Source: Pyropia haitanensis (Eukaryota; Rhodophyta; Bangiophyceae; Bangiales; Bangiaceae). Taken from it: a DNA stretch of 64,000 bases. Position numbers and translations under genes: made by a program. Location: positions 124,001 to 188,000 of the forward strand of contig SDUX01000008.1 of the NCBI GenBank assembly GCA_008729055.1. Direction: 5' to 3'. This document shows positions 1-8,200 of the stretch, piece by piece. Numbering within the stretch: position 1 is the first letter of the stretch; each line of letters begins with the position of its first letter. The notes beneath the pieces were generated by a model. It made no database searches, was not told the origin of the DNA, and saw nothing but the letters and a program-made list of their open reading frames with translations.

Positions 1-973
1 GGGGGCGGGCGTGTCGCGGCGGCCCGACCGCAAGGTGCTGTCTGTCTACATCCCAAACTTCCCCATCCGCTCCGCCGCGTTTTTGGGCGCCGCGGCCGGC
101 GGGGCGGGCGGCGGCGGCAGCGCGGGGGATACGATCGTCGCGGCCGCACGGGCGCCCTTCCTCACCACCATTGACGTGGCGACGGGGGCGGTGTCGCGGC
201 TCAAGGCCGCCCGCGGGCGGGCGTCGGCCGTGCCGGGCACCCGCGGCTACGCGGCGACGCAGCTCCCGTCCTTGGAGCACCTGCTGGTTCCGCCCGCGGG
301 GGTGGCGGCGCCCAACGTGACGGTCGGGGTCGTCGCCGACGGCGGCAGCATCCTGCTCCTCGACGGCCGCGCGGGCGGCGTGGCGGGCGTCTTTCGGGCC
401 CGCTCCCCCGTCCTCGCTGGCGCGTGGTCGGCCGACGGTCAGCGGCTGGTCGCGGCGGCCGCCGACGCGCGGGTGTACGTGTGGGACGTGCGCGCGCACA
501 GGTGCCTCGGCGAGCACCCCGACGTCGCGACCGTCCGGCCGACGGTGGTGGCAACGACGGCGGGCGCGTACGCGACCGGCTCTGGGTCGGGGGTGGTCAA
601 CGTGTACGCGGAGGAGGCGGGCCGGTGGACGACGGCCGGGGTGGGCACGCTCGGCGGCCCGCCGCCGGCGCTGGCCAAGGCGTTTCCCAACCTGACGACG
701 CCGGTCGGGGCGGCGGCGTTCTCGCCCGATGGCGCCATCCTCGCGTCGTCGTCGTACAAGGTGAAGAACGCGCTGCGGCTGGCGCACGTGGCCAGCCGGA
801 GCGTCTTTGCCAACTGGCCGACGGTCAAGACGGGGCTCGGGCGGGTGCACGCGCTCGCGTGGTCGCCATCGGGGGGGTACCTGGCGGTGGGCAACGAGGT
901 CGGCCGGGCGCTGCTGTTCCGCCTCAAGGCCTACCCCGTGTCAGCGGGCGGCGGCGGGCGTGCGGAGGGGTAG
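1..973 (+). CDS. UTP18: UTP18-like WD-repeat protein, 5' truncated by window edge
   Basis: C-terminal part of a U3 snoRNP-associated WD40 protein of the UTP18 family, which acts in the nucleolar SSU processome during 18S pre-rRNA processing. The frame is already open at base 2, so the true start lies upstream; the first in-frame codon that could initiate is GTG and I do not take it as the start. Seen: a family-like YIPNFPIRSAAF block early, WD-type blades (WSADGQRLVAAAADARVYVWD, then SGSGVVNVY), an NLTTPVGAAAFSPDGAILASS segment, KNALRLAHVASRSVFANWPT, and a last blade with LAWSPSGGYLAVGNEVGRALL. These match the order of the UTP18 C-terminal propeller. The stop is TAG at 971-973. The Ala/Gly-rich insert after the first block is typical of this genome. 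It converges on the minus-strand gene that follows. Confidence 0.9.
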   Translation, partial: GAGVSRRPDRKVLSVYIPNFPIRSAAFLGAAAGGAGGGGSAGDTIVAAARAPFLTTIDVATGAVSRLKAARGRASAVPGTRGYAATQLPSLEHLLVPPAGVAAPNVTVGVVADGGSILLLDGRAGGVAGVFRARSPVLAGAWSADGQRLVAAAADARVYVWDVRAHRCLGEHPDVATVRPTVVATTAGAYATGSGSGVVNVYAEEAGRWTTAGVGTLGGPPPALAKAFPNLTTPVGAAAFSPDGAILASSSYKVKNALRLAHVASRSVFANWPTVKTGLGRVHALAWSPSGGYLAVGNEVGRALLFRLKAYPVSAGGGGRAEG

Positions 974-1294
974 CTGGGGGGAGGGGGGGGAATCCAAGAG
1001 GCGGCAGGAGCCAACGCGCGGTGGGTGGGTGCAGGGTGGCGCGCGGGAGCGGTAGGGATCCCCCATACATGGCAAGACAACAACCACGACACGCCCATAC
1101 TCTTGCTCCATTCGTTGTGATGTGCGGGGGCTGCGGCCCCCCCCAATTGCGTCTCACAAGGGGATCCCCCCCGGTCCCCCTACCTACGGTTAAGCGGTCC
1201 AACCCCCACGTGAGTTGTGCACAATAGCCCTCTTGCGCGGCCCGTCCCCCTCCCCACCCCCACCCCCCCCCGTCCCTGCCCCCTCCAGCAACGC
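974..1294. other. Convergent intergenic spacer
   Basis: About 320 bases between the 3' ends of the UTP18-like gene and the minus-strand gene at 1295-2467. It holds short G and C runs and no coding signal I can support. Both 3' UTRs must lie here. Confidence 0.6.
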
Positions 1295-2467
1295 TCAAAA
1301 TCCCTTTGCCTCAAGAGCGGCCCTCGTCCCCCCCCGAGGAGGGCCCATCAAACATGCGGCGGAGCATGTCGCGCCGCGCCTGGTCCGCGGCGGTCCCGCC
1401 CTCCCCCCCGTCGTCCGTGTCCCCCCCTCGTCGCCATCGTCGCCCTTGTCCCCCGCGTCGGCGCCGTCGCCCTCGAGGCCCATGCCCAGACCACCGCCCA
1501 CGCCCGCGCCCGCCAGCGGGCGGCCCTGCGCCTGCTCCCGCCCGCGCCGCGCCTCCCGTTCCATGTCACTCTTCAGCTGCTGCTGCAGCCGCAGCCGGTC
1601 CGCCTCCTCCCCCCGTCGGGCCGCCGCCTCCTCCTCCGTCTCACCGTCCACCCCCCCCTCCTCTCCCCCATCCTTGCCAACCCCGCCAGCCTCATCCATC
1701 CCCGCCACCCGCTTGCGCAGCGCCGACAGCAGGTCCTCCCCGCCAAGGCCGCCCGACGCACCGTCCCCCCCCTCCGCCCCCTCCTCGTCCTCGTCCTCGT
1801 CCAGGATCTCCATCTCCAGCCGCTGCGTGCGGATGGCACGCGACGCCTCCTCCCGCGCGAGGCGCTCACACTCGGCCGCGACGCGAGCGGCCTCCGCCTC
1901 GGGGTCCTCCCGCCGCGCCGAGATGACCCGCAGCACCACCGCCGCGCCCGTGACGGCGAGGAGGGTAGCGGTCGCGGTGCCGACATCGCCGCCGGCATTG
2001 CTGTCGCGGCCAGACCGGGGGATGGCCGCCGCCGCCGCGCCGGCGGTGGCGGACCGGGGGGAGCCAAACGCCAGCGCGGCAGCCGCAAAGGCGGCGGCGA
2101 CCATGGCACGAACGGGCGACGGCGACGCGGCGGCGGCGTTGGGGGCGGCGACAGGTACCACTGGCGTTGCTGCTGCTGCGGCTGCTGCTGCTGCTGCTGC
2201 TGTGGAGGTGGCGGCGGCAGCAGCGGTAGAGGCAGCGTCCGCGTCGCAGCCGCCGTGGGCCAGCCGCATCGTGGCCACCCGCGGGTGCCCCCAGAGGCTG
2301 TCCCCAGCGGCGGGCCGCCGCGACGGGCAAGCGCAGCGGCCGCCGCCCGCAGCCGCGGGGGGGCGCCACCGCCGCGCCGCCGCCGTCGACAGCGCCGCCC
2401 CCGGCGCCGGCGGCGCCGCGAGGAACGCGCCCACGGCGGGCGACCTATGCCCGGCCGGGAGCACCAT
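1295..2467 (-). CDS. Unknown organelle-type membrane protein, coiled-coil and acidic
   Basis: I do not recognise the family. The chosen start at 2467 gives 390 residues; the frame is open to 2728, but that part reads like pyrimidine-rich 5' UTR. The N-terminal third is Ala/Arg-rich and almost free of acid, as in plastid presequences. A hydrophobic stretch beginning AMVAAAFAAAALAF, followed by Ala-rich small residues, resembles the second part of a bipartite thylakoid signal. A later segment (TATLLAVTGAAVVLRVI) could be one membrane span. After it come a charged helix (AARVAAECERLAREEASRAI), an acidic patch with DEDEDEE, and a second charged helix with EEEAAARRGEEADRLRLQQQ. This layout suggests a single-span membrane protein with a soluble coiled-coil tail; thylakoid location is inference. 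A CTG repeat near 2165-2200 encodes a poly-Ala tract. It is divergent from clpP, about 0.7 kb away. Confidence 0.55.
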   Translation of the reverse strand: MVLPAGHRSPAVGAFLAAPPAPGAALSTAAARRWRPPAAAGGGRCACPSRRPAAGDSLWGHPRVATMRLAHGGCDADAASTAAAAATSTAAAAAAAAAAATPVVPVAAPNAAAASPSPVRAMVAAAFAAAALAFGSPRSATAGAAAAAIPRSGRDSNAGGDVGTATATLLAVTGAAVVLRVISARREDPEAEAARVAAECERLAREEASRAIRTQRLEMEILDEDEDEEGAEGGDGASGGLGGEDLLSALRKRVAGMDEAGGVGKDGGEEGGVDGETEEEAAARRGEEADRLRLQQQLKSDMEREARRGREQAQGRPLAGAGVGGGLGMGLEGDGADAGDKGDDGDEGGTRTTGGRAGPPRTRRGATCSAACLMGPPRGGTRAALEAKGF

Positions 2468-3175
2468 CGCGACGGGTGAAACAAGAAAGCGAAACGGGGT
2501 GGCAGGGGGAAGGGGGGCGGTCAAGGGGGAGTGGGAGAAACACACGGGGAGGCGGAGGGGGGGGAGGGGGGATAGTGGATGGCACCTGGATGCGGCGGCG
2601 AGGGAGAAGACGGACGGCGAGACACGCGCGCCAGCCACGTGCGCGCGCAGCAGCGCGACGTCGGGGGCGCTTGGCTGCGCGCAACGGGCGGTCGACGGCG
2701 GAGATTGCAACGTGACCAAACGCCCCACGGCCCCCCGCCGGCAGAACGCTGGAGTCCAACAAGGGGGGGCGTGGCAGTGGACGTGGAAAAGACTGGAAGC
2801 GATTTAGCAAAGAAAGCACCGTGGAGTTTGGCCCGAACAAGAGGGACAAAGAGCCGCCCATGGGGGCTACAATGTGGTGAATACGAGATTGGAAGGTAGA
2901 TCCGCCCAGCTTCCATCCGATCGTGACGAAGCAGAGGTGGCTCGGACTGCGGTCGGCTGGAGGGGGGGCCCGCGCGGGAGAGCTGAGCACAGTGCTCTAC
3001 AGCCGCGGGATTCGCGACGAGACCATCGGTCGCGCCCACCAGCGCGTGCTACTGGGGCAGGGGATCCTTATCGGTCACCCGCGACGCATTTCCCCGGTGT
3101 CGTGCCATCCCCCCTCCAGCTGCCAACGCTCTCCCACACCTGTACTGTCTCGTTCATCCACCCCTCCCCCCCATC
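2468..3175. promoter_or_regulatory. Divergent promoter region between the unknown gene and clpP
   Basis: About 0.7 kb separates two divergent starts, so both promoters must be here unless one gene has a distant first exon. G-rich runs occur near 2505-2575. The last 80 bases before the clpP start are pyrimidine-rich, as expected of a 5' leader. No TATA box or other named element is convincing. Confidence 0.45.
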
Positions 3176-3952
3176 ATGGTGGCCTTTGTTGGCAGCGCCT
3201 GGTGTGGCGCGGCGCTGGCGCCCACGGGCGGCCTCGCGCGGCCATCGGCGCTGGCCGCTACCTCTGCGGCCCCCGCTGTCGGTCGGGCGGTGGTGGGCCG
3301 GCGGGCGCTGACGATGATGGCCCCCCCGGATGGGCCCAAGAAGCCGTCTGCGCCCGTGCCTACCGTCAGTGTGGGCGACACGCAGATGGATATCTATTCG
3401 CGGCTGGCCAAGGACCGCATCCTGGTGCTGGGCCGCGCCGTCGACGATGATGTGGCCAACGCGCTGGTCGCTCAGATGCTCTTCCTCGCCGCCGAGGAGC
3501 CCGACAAGGACATCACGCTGTATATCAACTCGCCCGGCGGCAGCGTCAGCGCGGGGCTGGCCATCTACGACACGATGAACTTCATCCCGTGCGACATCCA
3601 GACCATCTGCTTTGGGATGGCCGCGTCGATGGGGGCCTTCCTGCTCGGCGCGGGCACCAAGGGCAAGCGCAAGAGCCTTCCCAACTCGCGCATCATGATT
3701 CACCAGCCGCTGGGCGGCGCGCAGGGCCAGGCGGCGGACATTGAGATCCAGGCGCGGGAGATCCTGTGGGTGCGCCAGCTCCTGAACGGCTACATGGCGC
3801 ACTACACAGGGCAGCCAATAGACAAGATCGAGACGGACACGGACCGGGACTTTTTCATGACGCCCGTGGAGGCGGTCAAGTACGGGATTGTGGACGAGGT
3901 GATTGAGACCAAGACGCCAGCGGTGCTGGTGCCCAAGCCCGTCTTTCTTTGA
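3176..3952 (+). CDS. clpP: Plastid-type ClpP protease proteolytic subunit, nuclear-encoded
   Basis: A 258-residue ATP-dependent Clp protease proteolytic subunit (serine protease, family S14). The catalytic triad is visible: Ser151 in GMAASMGAF, His176 in MIHQPLGG and Asp225 in TDTDRDFF. Other family landmarks are [32 protein letters not shown] and [11 protein letters not shown]. Residues 1 to about 60 precede the mature domain and are rich in Ala, Arg and Ser, fitting a transit peptide; plastid location is inferred. The length is normal for ClpP plus a presequence, and the frame has no interruption. The start is the ATG following the pyrimidine-rich leader. It degrades unfolded or tagged proteins together with a Clp ATPase that is not in this window. 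Confidence 0.97.
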   Translation: MVAFVGSAWCGAALAPTGGLARPSALAATSAAPAVGRAVVGRRALTMMAPPDGPKKPSAPVPTVSVGDTQMDIYSRLAKDRILVLGRAVDDDVANALVAQMLFLAAEEPDKDITLYINSPGGSVSAGLAIYDTMNFIPCDIQTICFGMAASMGAFLLGAGTKGKRKSLPNSRIMIHQPLGGAQGQAADIEIQAREILWVRQLLNGYMAHYTGQPIDKIETDTDRDFFMTPVEAVKYGIVDEVIETKTPAVLVPKPVFL

Positions 3953-4599
3953 GCCGGCGTGACGGGGGTCTCGGCAACTGCGCCGGTGTTTTGGCAGGCG
4001 AATATGGCCGTTGTTGCAGCACTCTCCGCGTCTGCAGCTGATGTTGCCTTGGGCTTTGGTCGGGGGGGTGTGGTGAACCTATTTTCCTGCCGCGTTTGTC
4101 TAGTGGCGTTGACCAACCACCACTGTGCGGGAGGTGGTGCCACGAAGGTTGGGTGCGGTTTGTGGGGGGGAGTGCGCGCTTGATTGTTTGGTTGTGGAGC
4201 GTATGCCAGGTCCACACACGGTCCCCGCACCGTAGTCACCGGCGACTCTGCCATCTTTTTGTCTCTTGACGGCATGGAAGGGTGTCTCGAGTCTGTCTCC
4301 TTGAAGTGTGTACTCGGCAACGGGTTTTGTTCGTTCGATACCTGAAACAAGGTGTAGCAGAAGGAAGAAAAAGCCTCACAGCCGCCAGGGCACGCTGCCA
4401 CAAGTACGGTCGGGTCGGCTGATAGATAGATGGGTGAACAAACATACCACGTGCAGAGCAACAAGTAGAGAGAGTAAGCCCGGATGCCGAGACGGCAATA
4501 GACATAAAACACACATACGAATGGCACAACAGCTTGAAAGGAAAAAATGGACAGTCCGACCCGTAGCATCCGATACTGCGTTGTCCACAACGTTCCACC
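3953..4599. other. Convergent intergenic spacer after clpP
   Basis: About 650 bases of lower GC than the flanking genes, between the converging 3' ends of clpP and the adenylate kinase-Nudix gene. The A-rich segments around 4360-4560 probably belong to the 3' UTR or terminator region. I see no coding signal. Confidence 0.5.
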
Positions 4600-7292
4600 T
4601 CAACGGAGATACTTGGACAGCCGCAAGTAGTCGGGCTCCGACGTGGGGTTGATGACCCCGTGGCGCACCGCAAACTCAATCATCACCACAGCCGAGTTGG
4701 GCTTCCACGCCTTCAAGTTGCACGCGATGGACTCGAGGACGGCCGACACGGGCACCAGGTTGAACTCCTCCACCTCCCCGTCCAGGTTGATGGGCACAAA
4801 CGACCGCGGCAGCTCCACGTCATAGATAAACAGCGACTTGGCGCTCAGCCCTTTTCTTGTCTCGTACCTGTGACAGGGAGGCAATCCAAAAAGAAAAAGG
4901 GTACACCGCCGCAAAGGTCCCAAAGAAAAGTACCACAGAGAAAGACAACCAAGTCGGTGAGAGTGAGCCATGCACCAGCCGGCTGCGTGCGCGACAACAC
5001 ACACCCACCCAAGTCTCAACACGGTTCGAACCCCCCATGGGCACATCCGCTCCGGCCTCCTCCGCACCACCCAAACCCGTGCACTCCATCACGGCCGCCT
5101 CCTCCCCTCCCGTCTTCCAACCCCCACCCCCCCATGCACTCAACATACCGGTAGGAAAGCGAGCCAACCGACGTGAGACTGTCCAGGTCGCGCAGCTCCA
5201 CCCCAGCCTCCTCAACGGCCTCCTTCGCCACATTCTCAATCAGCGACACACCAGACGGCAGCCCGCCCGCGACCATCTGGTCAAACAGCCCCGCATAGGT
5301 GGCCTTGGCACGAGAGCGGGTCGCCACCCACACAAATAGCTGCCCGTCCTTGCGCACGTAGCCATTGACGTGAATGCCGTAGCCGCGGAGGCCAAAGTAG
5401 GGCAGGCACGCGCGCTCCATCTCAAACACCGTCTCCGTCATGAAAAAGCGGGAGATGGGGTGCAGCTCAGAGCGCCAGCCTTGGACCAGCCCCCGCTGAT
5501 GCAGGCGCTTCATCAGCTTGCCGACACGCTCGGTGCGTTCTGGTACGGGGAGGGAGAGGAGCTCGGGGGAGGCGCGCACGGAGCCGGGCAGCTGCGTCCA
5601 GCCGTCCAGCCCGCACGACTCGAGTTGCACCGCAAAGACGTTCAGGTCCACGTTGGCCTCCATCAGCTCCGTCGCAAATGCACGGCCGACGTGACCGAGC
5701 CGCTGGCCGTCGACAATAAAGGGCAGGTACTTGCCCGGGTCCTGCGCTTGTGCCTCCAACAGGCGATAGCCGCAACACTGCTTGACGGCAGAGAGCATGC
5801 TCCCTGGCGGGAGAACCAGCTGCGAAGCTTTTTGGATGCGGTTCTGGATAAACTCCTCCAAGCGCGCCTCCTTGGCTTCAATCACCGCCTGGGAGACCGG
5901 CGACGGTGCCGGCTCCCGGCCCGACCCAAACGCGTGCCAGTTGGTTGCCTCGGGCTCAGGGCACAGCCTGTCCAGCGCGGTGCATACGTCCTCAAAGACG
6001 CTCATGATGGTGCGGCTGTTCGACGTGTCCACCCGCGTCAGCACGTCTGACCAGCGGCCATAGACGTCGTCAAAGGAGGCGGAAAAGGCCTTCATCCGCT
6101 TGGCCGCCACGGACATGTCATCGTCTGACCGGCGGATGAGGCGGGCCGCCACTTCCTCGTTCGGCGGTGGGTTCAGCACATTGTGGTAGATGATGCCCGT
6201 CTTGGGGTCCGTCGCCCGCCCACGGGACCAAAACAGCGCGTCCTCGTCCGACCGGTCCAGCAGCAAGATGATGTCCACCTCCACGCCCTCCCGAGCCATC
6301 GCCTCAGACTGCGAAGCCGAGCGGGGAAAGCCATCCAGGATATACCCATGGCGGACGCAGTCGTCCTGCGCGAGGCGGCGCTTGAGGATGGACAGCACCA
6401 GGTCGTCGGGGAGGAGCTCGCCTTCCCGTACCTTGGCGTCCACCTCCTTGCCCAGGTCGGTGCCCGCCGACATCTCCGCCCGCAGCATATCCCCGAGGGA
6501 GATGTGGGGCAGGCCATACTTGCGGCTAATCAGCATCGCCTGGGTGCCCTTGCCCGACACGGGCTTGCCCACCAGCATCAGCCGCAGCCGCGGGGGGGAC
6601 GGCAGTGGCGCCACCAGCTCCAGCAGCGCCTTCTCCGTCTCGGTCCGCGGCTGCTCCATATCCGCGCTGCTGCGGTCTGACACGGCGTTGTGGCTGCCGC
6701 CGAGGGCAGTCGAAATCAGGATGTAGTTGAGGGCGCCCACCGACGGCGCAATCCCCGCCTCGGCCGCCTCGGCCGCCGCGGCCGCCTTGGCCTCCCCATT
6801 GGTGGCCCCGCCGTTGGTCGCCGCTGCCACCACTTTGCTCGCCACCCCGTTGGCCGACTTGGCCGCCACCCCAGACGCCGACGCGCCGTTGCTCGCCGCC
6901 ACGCCATTGCTGCTCGCCGTGCCATTGCTATTTGCCGCCACGCCATTGCCGGTCGCCGCCACGCCGTTGCTGCTTGCACCGTCCACCGACGTCCCGCCGT
7001 CTGCCGCCACGTCCGCGTCCGCCACCACCCGGCCGCCGCCGTCCGCGTCGCCGTGGTGCGCGCCGCCCGTCGACGCCGACGTCGGCGACGACGCCACCAA
7101 CTGGCCGGCGGTGGGCAGGCCGCGCCACGCGGCGCGGCCACCGCGGCCGCCCGCCCACGCGCCCAGCGCAGGCGGCGGGCGGGCGGCCACGCGCGGCTGC
7201 GCCGCGCGGGGGGGAGCGGCCGCCCACGCCGCAGGCGGCGCCGCCGCAAAGGCGGCGCCGGCCGCCACACCAGCAGACTGGTTGGGCGTCAT
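4600..7292 (-). CDS. Adenylate kinase fused to DUF4743-Nudix hydrolase, one intron
   Basis: Exons 7292-5149 and 4867-4600 join in phase to 803 residues. Residues about 236-445 are an adenylate kinase: P-loop GKPVSGKGT (242-250), HISLGDMLR, the NMP-domain GYILDGFPRS, a LID-type region with WSRGRATDPKTG, and RRSDDDMSVAAKRM. This half would catalyse ATP + AMP = 2 ADP. Residues about 525-800 match the DUF4743 plus Nudix arrangement of Tnr3-like and plant NUDT20/24-type hydrolases: FVWVATRSRAKATYAGLFDQ, the Nudix-box helix ENVAKEAVEEAGVE, then SLSYRYETRKGL across the splice and DLELP-like YDVELPRSFVPINLDGEVEEF. The Nudix box lacks the first canonical Glu (Val there), as I recall for this subfamily. 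Residues 1-60 are transit-like. Residues 100-150 carry NGVA-type repeats. The start at 7292 was chosen over 7388, where the N-terminus is less presequence-like. Both domains look catalytically intact. Plastid location is inferred. Confidence 0.92.
4868..5148 (-). other. Intron of the adenylate kinase-Nudix gene
   Basis: 281 bases. The 5' splice site reads GTATGTTG on the minus strand, after ...TCCTACCG. The 3' site is CTGTCACAG before GTACGAGAC. Removing it restores the conserved SYxYE segment of the Nudix domain with no frame change, which is strong internal evidence. Confidence 0.9.
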
Positions 7293-8200
7293 TGGGGGCC
7301 AATGAGGGGAAAAGGGTGGATGGGGAGAAGGGTAACCAGAGCCGCCAGCGGTGAGGAGTGCGGGAGTGGAGGAGATGGCGCCCGTCACCTCGCCCGGCGC
7401 GTCGAGACACCAACGCGGGCCCTACACCAGACCGTACGGCCGTGGCGGCTGTCCCTCCCGCCACGCCCGTCCTTGGATCGTCGCGTGGCGGTTCGACGCC
7501 GACCGCCACTGGGACCCGTCTGGACGGTGTCGGCCCCGCAGAGGCCCCCCACAGACGCGTGCGGACCAATGCGCCTCACAGCTTTGGTGACGCCGCCCCC
7601 CACCCCCTTGGAAGCACCGCTGGTGGGGGGGAGGCGGGCCCACTCGTCCATGCCGACGTGTCCCGTGGCGTTTGGCCTGCTGATGCAAGCGCATCGCAGA
7701 TACACCCGCACAAAAATATCTCGGCTGGCCAACGTAGGGTCCCGGATCTCCCGTGTACAATTGGACGGGCGCTAATTGGACGTAGGCCGAACGTCCGATC
7801 GCGCGACTGGACGGGTGCAAACGCCCAACTGTGGCCCAGAACGAGGAATGAGACACGCAGGAGCGTCTGGAGCTCGGGGGACTCGTGCAGGACTCGTGCG
7901 GCAGGATGATCCATGCGGGACGCAGGATTCACAGCCCGTGCGGATGCAGGTGTCACGACACGTCCCAATCGGTATTGCGGTAGGCGCGACGCGCGGCCTG
8001 CGTCGCCCAAGAGGCGTAAGAACGTGTCGCACGCACGGTTGTGTGGACGCAGGGAGCGGGACTGGGGGGTGCTCTCGCGAATCTTTGGGTGGGAGACAAC
8101 ATAGGCGGGCGAAACCCCCAACAACAAAGAGCAGCAGACGGCGAGTGCGCGGTTCCGACCATTCCGAGACAACCCCTCCACTCCGCGGCTGGCCCTTGCA
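7293..8200. other. Spacer between LACS 3' end and adenylate kinase-Nudix 5' end
   Basis: About 900 bases between two minus-strand genes. It must contain the promoter of the adenylate kinase-Nudix gene and the 3' UTR of the acyl-CoA synthetase gene. The short direct repeat attggacg occurs at about 7762 and 7775, and gactcgtgc occurs twice near 7881. Open frames here have no recognisable content. Confidence 0.4.

Noticed and set aside
2160..2215. A poly-Gln tract from the CTG/CAG repeat
   Set aside because: In the supported minus-strand frame the repeat encodes poly-Ala; the poly-Gln reading belongs to a shadow frame.
5020..5040. A tRNA T-arm-like word (ggttcgaacc) suggesting a tRNA gene
   Set aside because: It lies inside the adenylate kinase-Nudix intron, and no acceptor stem, D arm or anticodon arm can be built around it.
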